Assembly: GCF_905163445.1 (NCBI RefSeq)
Contig: NC_053199.1
Location: 10,434,001 to 10,498,000, forward strand
Length of the DNA stretch: 64,000 nucleotides
Source: Pararge aegeria
Taxonomy: Eukaryota > Arthropoda > Insecta > Lepidoptera > Nymphalidae
Direction of reading: 5' to 3'
Part shown: positions 34,885 to 45,937 of the stretch, piece after piece
How the letters are laid out: every line of letters starts with the position of its first letter
Numbering within the stretch: the stretch's first letter is position 1
Notes under the pieces: generated by a model
Seen by the model: only the letters and a program-made list of their open reading frames with translations
Told to the model about the DNA's origin: nothing
The model's database searches: none
Position numbers and translations under genes: made by a program

Positions 34885-35060
34885 ATATTGGTACTTTTTT
34901 TATTCCACTACAAGGTAGCCCTTGACTGCTATCTCACCTTCTGGTAAGTGATTGCAGTCTAAGATGGTAGCGGGTTAGCCTGTTACGAGGCATGTCCGTT
35001 TTATTAAAACCGCTAATCTGTTTCTGCGCGGCATTTTACAGGAACGCTTAGCGTCGTCTC
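34885..35060 (-). mobile_element. SINE, family F
   Basis: ACTTTTTTTATTCCACTACA, TGGTAAGTGATTGCAGTCTA, AGATGGTAGCGGGTTAGCCT and CGGCATTTTACAGGAACGC give the reversed family F tail and body. The head is missing. Confidence 0.7.
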
Positions 35061-35194
35061 AGCAGAGAAAATGTAAATACCCAAATGCCTTTCCCGGAAA
35101 TCGACATCGCACGTCTAACTTAAAACCACAGCGCTAATCGATGTGCTAGGAAGGGCGGCAAATATAGTGGTATACAGTTTAGTATATCAAAAGC

Positions 35195-35310
35195 GTTGGC
35201 ACTCGTTGGGTATACAACGGGCGTCTAATAAAGTCAACGAAAGTCTGGGAAGTAAACAACGGGTTCCCTGGGCGTCTAATAAAGCCAACGAAAGGTACAA
35301 GCCGTGGTAG
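35195..35310. repeat. Short tandem duplication, about 51 bp
   Basis: GCGTCTAATAAAG followed by CAACGAAAG occurs at about 35221 and again about 35272, with ACAACGGG preceding each. Confidence 0.65.
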
Positions 35311-35759
35311 TTTTTAATTCGGTTATAATCTCACACCTGCCCAAAAAGAGGGAGGTAGTCTTTTACACCGCGCCAATAAAAAATGATACATCAAACGCCC
35401 ACAGAGCAACCTAAAAGCGCTAAGGTAAATAAACTATATTACGCGTTTGGCTAGAATGCGGTCAAGCGCTAAAGCCTTATTCCAGCTGACTAATTACGTT
35501 GCAAGATGATATCTGTATGCGATACGGTCGATATACATTTGGAAGGCAGCCAGCCCGGAGACCAGCGTCGGAGGCAACTGGAAGCCAACATGACATCTGT
35601 GTCAAGGCTCCCGCGGTTACTTAAATCGTCGACCAATTAATTACGTTCCGTCACTGGAGCTGTAGCTGTGCTTGCCAAAATGTAGAACAGAAAGCCTTTA
35701 TGGTGTTGCACATTATCATAGACTTTGTACACTTCTTTTCGTATAACTATGTACTTGAT
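35311..35759. other. Moderately GC-rich spacer, no gene
   Basis: The part 35500-35660 (CAGCCAGCCCGGAGACCAGC) is GC-richer than its surroundings, but stops occur in all frames and no family is recognised. Confidence 0.35.
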
Positions 35760-35870
35760 TTTTTTTATACGCGATAGGCTACCGCTTCACAATTATCATG
35801 CCTGATGGAAAGCAATGATGCGGTCTAAGTTGTGGCGCTTGCCTAGATAATGCCTATTCATTAATGTATA
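35760..35870 (-). mobile_element. SINE tail variant, truncated
   Basis: CGATAGGCTACCGCTTCACA, GCCTGATGGAAAGCAATGAT and CGGTCTAAGTTG resemble a reversed family F-type tail. A short repeat of CATTCATTAATGTATAT follows. Confidence 0.4.
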
Positions 35871-36112
35871 TCCATTCATTCATTAATGTATATTCTTTGC
35901 CTTGAAAGCATTCAAGTCCCCTTCAAAGGCCGTCCGTTTTCACTAACGATGAACAAGGCAATACCTTAATAAGTAACGGCTAATGTTAGGAAATTCCTAG
36001 CCTTAAACACTACTATCACCTAGTAGGTGATCCGGTTTTTCTATAACCATCGTCTAAATCCTAGGTTCAGAGTAGAGATTCTAAAATAGATTGTCCGTTA
36101 AGTCAATCTTAA

Positions 36113-36322
36113 TCCTAACTAATATTATAAATGCAAAAGTGAGTTTGTTTGTTTGTCCTTACTTCACGCCCTAACTAACCGAGCAACTTATTTTTGGCAT
36201 CGAGTCAGCTGTAAAGACGAAGATTAGCGTAGCATAGGCTTCTTTTATCGCAGGAAACAAACGGATTCCACGGAATTGTTAAAACCCGTAATAACCGCGT
36301 ACAAAAAACGCGGGCAAGCTAG
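36113..36322 (+). mobile_element. Helitron-like non-autonomous element
   Basis: It starts TCCTAACTAATATTATAAAT after an A and ends CGCGTACAAAAAACGCGGGC, AAG, CTAG before a T. The CGCGT/ACGCG hairpin sits just inside the end, as Helitrons require. It is 210 bp with no coding. Confidence 0.75.
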
Positions 36323-36325
36323 TAG

Positions 36326-36539
36326 TGCCTATTATAAGTGCGAATGTATGTATATTTGTTGATTATCTATGTCCTACTCAATAACTGCACTGATCTTGAT
36401 AAAATTTTGCACTTGTATAGTTTGGTTTATTGAGGTGGTCATGGGATCCTATTTATCGCAGAAAGGACCCGGGTAACGTTCTCGGGGGATTTTTGGTATC
36501 TAAAAGAAATGTGGGCAAAGTCGTGGAAAACACCTAATC
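36326..36539 (+). mobile_element. Second Helitron-like element in tandem
   Basis: Immediately after the previous element, TGCCTATTATAAGTGCGAAT repeats the family's 5' sequence. GTGGGCAAAGTCGTGGAAAA followed by CACCTAA before a T resembles a mutated 3' end. This points to a head-to-tail pair. Confidence 0.5.
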
Positions 36540-36839
36540 TTAAGGTATATAACAGTAAATACCACACCCTAATTGACCGACTGATTAACTTTATTAGTAG
36601 TAATTCTAAGCTATTAAATATAAGCTATCAAATATACAAGCGTATTATTTTTGAATGTCTGCCAAAAAAAAGAGAAATTCCCGTCGTAAAAGGTAACATC
36701 GCCGCGTCTTTCTAAAACTTAGCTTTACTAATAGATATCATTTTAAAACTTATGCCTGCATCATGACAATATCTTAGTAGTTATGAAATGAGCTTAAATA
36801 AAAAAAAAACCTTTTTAACGTTAAATATATAATATAACG

Positions 36840-37242
36840 TTAGATGTTATAATTCTTTGGCGTAGCAAGATCACAATCTTTACAAAAATATTATCGTTCG
36901 CCTTATTCTGCGTTTGTAGAAGTAGAAAACGACACTAACAATAGAAAAAAAAGTATTTAATACATTGAAAGTTTTATTATAACGCATGATCTAAGTAATT
37001 ATCTGATTATCGGACAACCAAGAACATTTAAATCTGAGATTTTTGTACAATTGAATCAATTAAATCACCGGAATGTCGAAAGTGAAACTAAAATGTTGAC
37101 CATAGCTAAACTTCAGTCATAAACAAGAGTTGAATTGAATTGAGCTAACTTCAGGGTGTCGTTTTTTTGTTATGGTGTGCGCGCATCGTAAAAATTTACT
37201 CTCATAATTTTTTTCCTAATGCGCCACAAGAAGTATAACTTC
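36840..37242. mobile_element. TIR MITE, copy 1
   Basis: The left end GTTAGATGTTATAATTCTTT with GGCG and the right end GCGCCACAAGAAGTATAACT form degenerate inverted termini. The interior carries GTGTGCGCGCATCGTAAAAA followed by CTCTCATAATTTTT next to the right end, as in the copy at 38889. Confidence 0.6.
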
Positions 37243-37529
37243 AAACGCAATTATTTGAAGTCACGTTATAGCGTTTTAGAACTATAATAAAACGGATTTT
37301 CTCTGTTGTTTCACGTGGGTCTAAGTTAGATTACAAAATTTGATTCAAAGATATACAACTATCTATTTTATTTAAGGAAGGTATATTTTGAATGAGATAT
37401 GTTCGAGATTGAATAGCGGGGGTCCGCCGTTTGTGGAAGTCGGTAAATAATATGTATTTATTAATATTTTAGTCGCTAAGTATGCGTTAGATGACCGGAC
37501 GATGTACATTATCGCTATTTAACAAACTC

Positions 37530-37625
37530 CAACAAGCGTTTAAGTATTAATTTACATAAACATTTTCGTTGAGAGCGTATAATAAAGCTTTTTTACCCAA
37601 ATTCATTACCTTTTTAATGAGGATG
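37530..37625 (+). repeat. Local 95-bp repeat, copy 1
   Basis: CAACAAGCGTTTAAGTATTA, TTTACATAAACATTTTCGTT and GCGTATAATAAAGC recur in related form at 38633, 39191 and 39972 but were not noticed elsewhere in the window. Confidence 0.55.
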
Positions 37626-37694
37626 TTTATGTGAGTTTACTCTCCATAAGCTCTGCCTATTTGATTCCCACGCTTGTGTTAATGAGATACGGCT

Positions 37695-37740
37695 GGATAA
37701 AAGCTGTCTCTCTCTTTCTCTCTCTCTCTCTCTTTCTCTT
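37695..37740. repeat. (CT)n microsatellite
   Basis: An interrupted CT run with TTT interruptions at both ends. Confidence 0.9.
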
Positions 37741-38294
37741 ATAGGATAAGGATAGAGGAAGAAGGATTAGGAATATGGTGCTATCATCCACATTAAAAAA
37801 AAATTGTAAGGCCGTGCATCTTATTGCCTAGGGTATGCAACTATCAGAATAAAATACGAATTAAAGAATTTTATCAAATTAATTTACAAATACAACTTGG
37901 AATATCAAAAAAAAATTTTTTATTTTTTTAATGAAATTTTTGTCATTTTTGCCATATGGGTATTTGGCCTGAATTAAAAGCATGAAATATTATTATTATT
38001 ATTATTAAAACTATCCATTTTAAATGTAAAACAAGCAGAATTTGAACTTGCATCTCTGCGGCATCTGCGGCCTGAATGCTTTGCCAGCTAAACAATGGGT
38101 CTCATACCGCTGGTTATACAGATGAGGTGCTAAAATTAATACAATCATCTTAAAAGCTAAGTTCATATTAACTCTTCAAAATCCAGCTCAAAACCTTTGA
38201 AATTGAAACCTAAAATTTCTGACAGCGATTGCTTTCAAAATTAAGGTGCAATACAAAACTTACTAGTCAGTTCAGTCAAAAAGTCAATTCAGCC
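37741..38294. other. No gene; (ATT)n and A/T runs
   Basis: A short (ATT)n tract at about 37988-38007 and a long A/T tract at 37905-37940. No coding signal. Confidence 0.35.
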
Positions 38295-38520
38295 TTGTAT
38301 GAGACTGACCGGATATTGGTGGAAGGCCTCGGCCGTGGCTAATTATACCCTACACAATAAGATGTGCCGCCAAGTGATTAAGCGTTCCGGTACGGTGCCG
38401 TTTAGAAACCGATTACGGGTATGGGTTTTATATAACTGCTACAACAAGGTACACCTCCAACCCGTATTGGAGCAGCGTGTTGGGACTATATCTAAAACCT
38501 GAGAAAGATATTAGGCTTGT
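38295..38520 (+). mobile_element. SINE, family F
   Basis: GCGTTCCGGTACGGTGCCGT, TTAGAAACCGATTACGGGTA, TTATATAACTGCTACAACAA and a tail with CCCGTATTGGAGCAGCGTG are clear. The head is replaced by GGCCTCGGCCGTGGCTAATT. The 67-residue frame inside it is an artefact. Confidence 0.7.
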
Positions 38521-38632
38521 ACCCAGCAAAAGGACCGTACGTAATACCCTGCGGGTTCAGTTCGAAGACTTCAGTCTTCAGGCTTTAAGGGATTTTCACA
38601 GTGATAAATAATTAATCATTATCAACATGAAA

Positions 38633-38790
38633 CAACCATTAGCAGGTATTTAAAAGTAAATTTACATGAACTGTTTCGTTAAAAGCATAATAATCGTTTT
38701 CACATGTTAATTCGCGCTCCCGGTCAACCCCGAATTATAAGGATTCCAACATTTATTACACTTTTAATGAAATATGTTATTAGTTAAAAT
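38633..38790 (+). repeat. Local repeat, copy 2
   Basis: GGTATTTAAAAGTAAATTTA, CATGAACTGTTTCGTTAAAA and GCATAATAATCG match copy 1. Similarity continues past the core, where TTTATTACACTTTTAATGA matches TTCATTACCTTTTTAATGA downstream of copy 1. Confidence 0.55.
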
Positions 38791-38888
38791 GATACTACAC
38801 ACTCTGTTAATTACAATCATAAATTTATTTTCACTAAAACGAGGACAATATTAATTTTTTAAAGAGTGTGTGTACTTATGTACACGCG

Positions 38889-39182
38889 TTAGAAGTTATA
38901 CTTCTTTGGCGTATGGAAAAAAAATAACTAAAATGCAGTAGTGATAAATATTAAAATAACGATAAATATTAAAATTAATCAAAAAGATTTTATTTAAATA
39001 AAAAAGGTTTTATTAACGTAATAATATTTGTTTATTCACACTGTTTGTACTGTTACGAAACGCGTGTTCTAAATATAAAAATACTTGTTACGATGTAGAA
39101 TTCAGGTGTCGGTGTGCGCGCGCATCGTAAAAATTCACTCTCATAATTTTTCTCCATCGCGCCAAAAGAAGTATAACTTTTA
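38889..39182. mobile_element. TIR MITE, copy 2
   Basis: The left terminus TTAGAAGTTATACTTCTTTG with GCG pairs with the right terminus GCGCCAAAAGAAGTATAACT followed by TTTAA. The same termini appear at 36840 and as a single arm at 56175. It is 294 bp with no transposase. Confidence 0.7.
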
Positions 39183-39190
39183 AAAAAAAA

Positions 39191-39275
39191 CCACAGGCGT
39201 TTCAACATAAACCCACATGAATAGTTTCGTTAAAAAAGTAATAATCGTTTAACGTTATAAATATGAATTGTGCAT
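39191..39275 (+). repeat. Local repeat, copy 3
   Basis: CCACAGGCGTTTCAACATAA, CACATGAATAGTTTCGTTAA and AGTAATAATCGTTTAACGTT start right at the edge of the TIR MITE. Confidence 0.55.
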
Positions 39276-39387
39276 CGGGCAATTCGCTTAAACACCTTAA
39301 TTGTAAAATTAATAAACTAGCCAGCCATATTTAATAAAGTAGTGTTTTTATTAATACTGAGAATATAAACGTCAATACTCTATGCTA

Positions 39388-39951
39388 TCTATACTCATCT
39401 ATATATAATAGAACTGTAACTGGAAGATCTGTACATTAAATATATTTTGAAAATTTTGAATTTTATAATCGATATTAAGTCCAAAACAGATTTTAATTTA
39501 ATTTTTGTCTGTATGTCTTTCTGTTTGTCTTCTGTCTGTCCGGGCATCACGTGAAAACTACTGAACAGATATAAATGAAATTTGGTATAGCGGTAGTTGA
39601 TATTCCGAGTCAACATATAGGATACTTTTTATCCCGATAAACAATAAGTTTCCTCCGGAAAATGGGATGAAATTTTTTATCAATTTTACTTCATAGCTCC
39701 GTTAAATTTGAACCGATTTTAATAAATCTTTTTTTATTTGAAAGTGTAACCTATCAAACATATATGGTCTTATTTTAAAGTTTGTGAGGATGGATGTATG
39801 GATGGATGTATATAATATGTATGTATGAACTAAAATATCACGTAAAATAATAGTAGGTACATTAGCTAGCCACGATGATTATGATGTTAGCAACTGATAT
39901 ATTCTAGCTTCTCGATCGAGTCATACGCGGACGAAGTCGCGGGGGTTCGCT
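39388..39951 (+). mobile_element. Helitron-like element, 3' end altered
   Basis: The 5' part TCTATACTCATCTATATATA, then GAACTGTAACTGGAAGATC, is typical of the family. The 3' hairpin ACGCGGACGAAGTCGCGGG is intact, but the expected CTAG is replaced by GTTCGCTTGTTTC. The minus frame at 39395-39616 is incidental. Confidence 0.55.
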
Positions 39952-39971
39952 TGTTTCTAATATAACTGGAC

Positions 39972-40062
39972 CATCAACAGGCGCTTAAGTATAAATGAAC
40001 ATGAACAGTTTCGTTGAAAGGGTAATAAACGTTAAACGTTATAAATGTCCGGTGTTCATCGG
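39972..40062 (+). repeat. Local repeat, copy 4
   Basis: CATCAACAGGCGCTTAAGTA, GAACATGAACAGTTTCGTTG and GTTAAACGTTATAAATG. Copies 3 and 4 also share ACGTTATAAAT followed by a TCATCGGA-type block. Confidence 0.55.
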
Positions 40063-40767
40063 ACGAAGTGCGCGGAGTTATTACAACTACGGTGATGACC
40101 CGTCGTTTAAAGATAATACTATCAGTTATTCATTACTTGGAAGCGTTGCCAGCTCTTGATGATATCGGCAGTCGGTAGGATTGCCAAGTACAATATTGTT
40201 ATTACTTGCATGTATAGTGAATTCAATTTGAAGTGCATTGAAGTATTTAATTTCGTGCAATCGTTGTTTTAAATCCAATAACATTGTTATATGTGTGTGT
40301 GGATCCGTAGGAAGGCTACCAGTGGCGTGCACTTCATACATGCACAAAAGCACTGCGTACCCATTTATTTTATATAGCTCGTATTGCAGGGGAATATTTC
40401 TATTTTATGCTATATATCTGCTTTATGCATTCCCTGGCCGAAGACCCTATGCACGCAACTGAAGGCTACGGCACTCGTCAAACAGGCTTTCCTAGCACGA
40501 GTGCCTCCCACTTATAATAGAGATTGCACCTGACATCGTCCGAGATTATTATTTGGTTTATTATTGCATCAAACGAAGAGATCTAAAACTATCTTTTTGA
40601 GGATTTTAATGATTGTAACTTTCAAAACATATGATTTTCGCTCAATCTTCGAAACCACATAATATAGGGTGGATATCTGAATTAAAAAGCAGCCTAAATA
40701 GCTAGTATACTTAATGCTCTTCTTGAATGTAATAATACTGTCAAAATTGGTTCAGCCCGACCGACTG
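40063..40767. other. No gene recognised
   Basis: Opposite-strand frames at 40126-40462 overlap each other and show no domain, as random frames do. Confidence 0.35.
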
Positions 40768-40910
40768 TCGGCCGACAGCGACCCTGCTTTCTGAGTCAAA
40801 GGCCGTGGGTTCGAATCCCACAACAGGAAAATGTTGATGTGATGAACATGAATATTGTTCAGTGTCTGGGTGTCTATATGTACATTCTAAGTATTTATGT
40901 ACGTTTCCTA
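40768..40910 (+). mobile_element. 3'-truncated SINE, family A
   Basis: CGACAGCGACCCTGCTTTCT, GGTTCGAATCCCACAACAGG, GTGATGAACATGAATATTGT and TCAGTGTCTGGGTGTCTATA. The 3' half is replaced by other sequence. Confidence 0.8.
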
Positions 40911-41033
40911 AAACATGTTATTTCTATACCAATCTCTCAAATAGTTCCCGTAGTAAGACTTAAAATTGTTAACAGAGGAAGTTTTAGACCCAATTGTGAA
41001 GTCCACGCAGAAGAAGTCGCTGGGAGAAGCTAG
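40911..41033 (+). mobile_element. Helitron-like 3' end joined to a SINE
   Basis: CACGCAGAAGAAGTCGCTGG, GAGAAG, CTAG at 41030-41033, then T. The SINE upstream lost its 3' half at this junction, consistent with either insertion plus deletion or 3'-end read-through capture. Confidence 0.45.
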
Positions 41034-41448
41034 TATGAAATAAATAAAATAAATAGATATAGATGCCGTGTGTGCTCATGGTAGTCCAACAACAATGATT
41101 TTCGTAAAAAAATGTTTATCATACTTGCCTATCTATATTTAAACGAAAAAAACACTCCAATGATTGAGAACCGATTACCTTCAGCTATCCACACTTACCA
41201 ATATAAATACATAGTTGGTGATGTTTCGAAGTATCAACTTGTTCAAGAACATTGGGTGTTTAATTACCTGAAACAAAAAAAAAATAACATATTAGGTACT
41301 AGCAATAATCTTTTTTAATTCAATTCTCTAAACTACTGAGGGGGTTAAATAGGGAATGAAAGTTTGTTTGATAGTCCGTAATTTCTCAATTTACTAGTAT
41401 ATATATAAGTATCGATGAAGAATTGGTGTTTATGTTGACAGTTAAAAT
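41034..41448. other. No gene recognised
   Basis: A 68-residue plus frame at 41112-41318 is Tyr/Asn-rich, like AT-rich random frames. Confidence 0.3.
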
Positions 41449-41616
41449 CTATATATATAAAAGAAAGTTGTGTTAGTTACACCATTCATAACTCAAGAAC
41501 GGCTGGACCAATTTTTATGATATTTGATTTTTTGGATTCCTCTTAGACCGGAATAGGATAATAAGTATTAAAATATAACATATTATCCGCGGTACGAAGG
41601 TCGCCGGGACAGCTAG
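41449..41616 (+). mobile_element. Helitron-like non-autonomous element
   Basis: Starts TCTATATATATAAAAGAAAG after an A, carries CACCATTCATAACTCAAGAA and CGGCTGGACCAATTTTTATG, and ends GGTCGCCGGGACAG, CTAG, T. 168 bp; internal deletions are likely. Confidence 0.7.
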
Positions 41617-42589
41617 TAGTAAAATATAATATGTTTCCCGATTGAAAATTCACCCCAAAGCGGTTAATTTGGGAATAATAGTTTAATTGTAAGAATGCGC
41701 TTAAGGCAGAAAAAATCAGTCCATTTTAAAAACATATTTGGCAAAAGTAGGATATCTGAAGAAAATATTTATCAGAAGTTTTACCCGAAAAAAGTCGCGG
41801 GGACTTTACTAAAAATAATAATATTTTTACAGAAACTTGGATAAGAGTTAGTATAGTCCCAGTGCTCAAAAGTTTGGCAGTCTTCCATATAATGATTTTT
41901 AGTCATAAGTAAATTATGAATTCCTATAAGCTTTATGAGCCACATGAAGTATGCTATGAGCTGATCACGTTTCTGATCACTATCTTGATTGGAGGAATGA
42001 CTAAGCGAGTGTCAAACTAATTACAATACACGTAGTGGTTACGTGGAGTTCATAAGCATTAGAAATATCATAGTCATCAGGAAGCTAAAGAAAAAGTAAT
42101 AAAATGATGAAGCTGTGTAAGTGATGATGACGCAAAATTGATTGATGATAAAGACGATATCATATACCAGATAATCGGTCCTTGAATCCATCAAAGTGAC
42201 AAGCAGACTACATGCGACGTAAATAGTATATACATTGCTGTAGACGAATATACTGCCGTCTATATGACGCGACGTTGCGCACCATTGATCCCTAAGGCCT
42301 AATATTGTCTGTACACAAAACAAGGCGAATATATTTTTCGCCTAAACATTTTATACAAAAACAAATTATAGCAATTTGTTGTACACGTTTTTTGGTTGAA
42401 GCTTGAATACGATATTGCGTGATGCTAAATGCAAATAAGCCGACAATGGTCTAACGGTGAATTTAAAGCTACCTGTAATTATTAGCTCTGCAGTATTACC
42501 ACAAATATTACGATAGAAACGTTCACCTTATGATCAGAATGGGATTATATGACAACCAAGACATCCCAAGATCTTCAACTAACGTTCAG
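41617..42589. other. No gene; possible Helitron remnant
   Basis: CGAAAAAAGTCGCGGGGACTT near 41788 is a possible decayed Helitron 3' region. The minus frame at 42039-42323 is unconvincing. Confidence 0.3.
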
Positions 42590-42925
42590 GTGGCTGCTGT
42601 ATTAGAACGCATTGGTTTGGCGCGAAGTTCGGCAAGAAATCTGATGGTATGACCCTCGTTCCTTAAAGGCTGGGAAGATCGCTTGTTTGGGATCCCTTGA
42701 TAGTAAGTTCATATTTGCTCGCTTTGCAGTTAGAGACTTTAGGGACGTGGGTAACGGGGCTCGAGCTCTTTTTAAAGAATTCTCAAAAAGGATCATAGAG
42801 TCTACCTGTGATCCTAGAGGCTTTCTAACGACAAGCCTTAGCCAAAGAATTACTTTGGCCGTCCAAAAGGGCGTTGATTTCGGAAACGTTCTAAATTTTA
42901 ATTGGTTTTATTTTGGTGTATAGGT
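42590..42925 (+). pseudogene. LINE reverse-transcriptase 3' fossil
   Basis: Two frames on the plus strand carry the C-terminal part of a non-LTR retrotransposon polyprotein. VLERIGLARSS near 42605 corresponds to VLEPVGLARSD in the fossil at 45938. FARFAVRDFRDVGNGARALF, FKEFSKRIIESTCDPRG and SQRITLAVQKG follow (42717-42880), a pattern I recognise from animal LINE polyprotein C-termini. Frame changes, a stop near 42655 and a deletion between the two parts show it is dead. A host gene is unlikely because no start, splice signal or upstream domain is present. Confidence 0.6.
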
Positions 42926-45171
42926 TATTTATTTTCTTTTCGTTTCTAAGTATGTTAATGACATGAATTAAATACTATATCACAACTTCGAAAAATAAAC
43001 TTAAATTTTTCACCAACTGCAATGTAAAACCTATATAAAAAATCTCAGAACGGTATGACTTTATGTACCAGTTCTGTATAACTGCGACCTGTGAAAGCTA
43101 AATTTAATTGAATTCAAATCCTTTTTCAATATCCATTCATAAGCTAGGATTTGCACCTTAAATATTCAATAAATGGATCATCAATCAGCTTACTTGTGCC
43201 TGAATTTTCTTTTACATACTTTATTGTTTCCAGTCGTTGATTCATAATTTCAACAATCACTTTTAGATAGAACTGGGTAATGTTAGGTGCATAAAATGCA
43301 CAGTACAGCATTACTTTATTACTTATGGTCCACTGTGGCCTAATTGCGGACAACATAATATAACGATTGTTTTTTTATACATTCGGGGAATCCGTAACTC
43401 ATCCAAGACCCATTCCGGCTTATCTCTTTTCTTCCGGCGTGAGGTAGGGTAGACATTTTATTGTATTTCATGTCAGTTTTTCACTTGTAATCTATTACTC
43501 ATTTTCTAATAATAAAAATATATAAGATTTGATTTTTGATTTTCATATATATGCTCAAAAACCACTTCAAAAACTCTCACATAATATAGAAAGCTATATT
43601 CTCAGCAAGTGTAAGTAGACTATAGTAAAAAAGATTGAATCCTGAAACAATGACGTTATTAGTAAGATTAGCCGAGAACATCCGATACCAAGCTGCTGGA
43701 TCCACGTGCTCTGACCATATGTGTTGTCATGTTTAAATACTCTGGACTACAAAATATTGTTCTTTGGTAGACATACAAAATCTACAGAGCCATAAACCTG
43801 TCTTAAAAATGAGCCACAATAATACATTTTATATTGAAATATATAATATATAAATTATTGAGCATAGAACTATTCCTTACAAAAAATTATATTTTACGAA
43901 CAATACATTACAAACCACACACCTTGCGAACCTCGATTGATATATATTATCCACTTGAGTACTGATTTCCATTTTCTTTTGCCCTTGTTCGGTCTTTTTA
44001 GGGAACGCTTCTAACTTTTTATACCTGACAGGTTCTAAGCTGCAGAAGATGATTTTGTTAGAGAGATACAATATACATGTCAGATGTCTGACATACCTAA
44101 TATGTGAGGCATAATATAATGTTGAACACTCTTTTTTGGCTTGTATTGGGTATTATTTACTTTACATCATTTAATTAAAGGTCCAATATTTTCCTCATGC
44201 TATCCCTGCTCTTTTTTTAAAATACGAACCGTAATATAGTTTTTTTTTTAAGTGAAACGTCTTTAGAATCGTTGTGATTTCAAACTCAATGAAATAATAA
44301 ATAAGTCCATAGAGACAAAACACATAAATATATAGGATTCCGCCGTCGAGAGAATGAGATAGAACACATTAGACGTTCTCGGACTCCATGTGTTTAATGC
44401 ATGTATTTGCGCTTTGATTGTTGATGAATTTTTATTTGTGTCAATATTTTCATCTCCTTGATAAATTAATTTTAAAATTATGCCAAAAACTAATGTTGAA
44501 AAAAAACGTGAATACTAGGGGATTCAAAATAAAAATAAAATTTAAAAAACTGCAAAAAGTTCTTCGGACCGTTTCCAAGAATTTCGTGCACGTCAAAAGT
44601 TATGATCACATGTAAAGAATGAAAATAATAGTTCTAACGTGTATGATAATGTGCCCGGTGTACCAAATAGAAAATTTGAAAAATTTGTGTACTATTTCTA
44701 ATACAAAATTAAATAAATAAATTTTAATATTTAATCATTAAATTTCATTACTATTTCTTACCACTCATAAATCAAATGTATAACCTCAATGTACAATGAG
44801 TGGTGGTTAACATTACTGCCAAACCATCAATGTCTGGCAGTAATTTGAAACCCGTAGGTACCCCAAATTGGTTTCTAACCCGACATCCAAACAGAACGCT
44901 AAATCGCTAAACGTGGTACGTATTTTTGGATAGAGCTATGAATAGCTTCAGCCTAAACTGGGAACTTCCCCTCATACAATATGTATTCCCAGCGCTCACT
45001 AATATCTGTAGAACCGGTTTAGACTTTTTATGTGCCGTTCTCATAGATTTTGGAGTTTTGGTAAGTAACTAATAACATGATATTAAATTTACCTTTTCTA
45101 CTAGGTAAGAGAATTCGAGCGATGTTGCGTGTGTAGCTAGTCTAAAATACAATTACTGTAACTAAGTTTCT
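42926..45171. other. Repeat-poor AT-rich DNA, no gene recognised
   Basis: No coding signal in 2.2 kb. A hairpin ATTACTGCCA/TGGCAGTAAT with a 13-base loop lies at 44812-44844, next to the inverted pair CCACTCAT/ATGAGTGG (44761-44774 and 44797-44804). Frames at 43144, 43877 and 44418 are Lys/Asn-rich and look random. Confidence 0.4.
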
Positions 45172-45340
45172 CAGAACATTGTCACGTAGTTAGTTGCAAC
45201 CGGAACCAAGAGCCACGACACTGTTGGAAGTTAACCAAATGAGGGATCAACTTATGAAGCAAATAACTTTAGTTTGAGGCTTGAGCTGGGTACGGAAACT
45301 TGGATATGTATTCTAGTTTGCAAGTGACGCAATTTGCAGT
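45172..45340 (+). repeat. Local duplication, copy a
   Basis: CACGTAGTTAGTTGCAACCG, AAATGAGGGATCAACTTATG, GGAAACTTGGATATGTATTC and TTGCAAGTGACGCAATTTGC are repeated in order at 46423-46582. No tRNA box or polyA is visible, so the repeat type is unknown. Confidence 0.6.
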
Positions 45341-45593
45341 TAGACCATGCAGTCTTAATGATCATTTAGAAAATTCTGTATAAAACAAATAGATGTTGCC
45401 CACCACTTCGACGCATTTACTACAGTTTTTTACACATACCGTCGGAACCGTTTGTTTTCCGGGGATAAAAAGTAGCCTCCGTATTTTCAACTCTTATACA
45501 AAAAATCAGATTGATTGTTGGCTTAGTTAGACAAACAACCAAGAAAACTTTTGCATTTATAATATTTGTAAGGATGACTCTCAGGGCCGATAA

Positions 45594-45885
45594 TCTTAAT
45601 ATATATAAATCTCCTGTCACGATGTTTGTCCGCGATGGACTCCTAAACTACTGAACCGATTTTAAATTAGATTGGCACACCGTGAGCAGTCTAGTCCAAC
45701 TTAAGAGATAGGATAGCTTAGATCTTTAAGTAAAGTCACAATTTTATTTTATTGCAAATTATTTGTCTATAATTAATTGACAGTCACATGTTATATGTAT
45801 ATACAACTATACTCATTTAAGGCTTAGCGATACAGAATACTTTAAAACAAAATCAAACGCAGACGAAGTCGCGGGCAACAGCTAG
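45594..45885 (+). mobile_element. Helitron-like element, best-preserved copy
   Basis: Starts TCTTAATATATATAAATCTC after an A. The interior has GATGTTTGTCCGCGATGGAC and CTACTGAACCGATTTT. It ends CGCAGACGAAGTCGCGGGC, AACAG, CTAG, T. The A/T target, TC start, 3' hairpin and CTRR end all agree. 292 bp, no helicase. Confidence 0.8.
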
Positions 45886-45937
45886 TATTATATATAGCCT
45901 CCATTATTTGCAAAAAAACCTTTGACACACTTTTACA

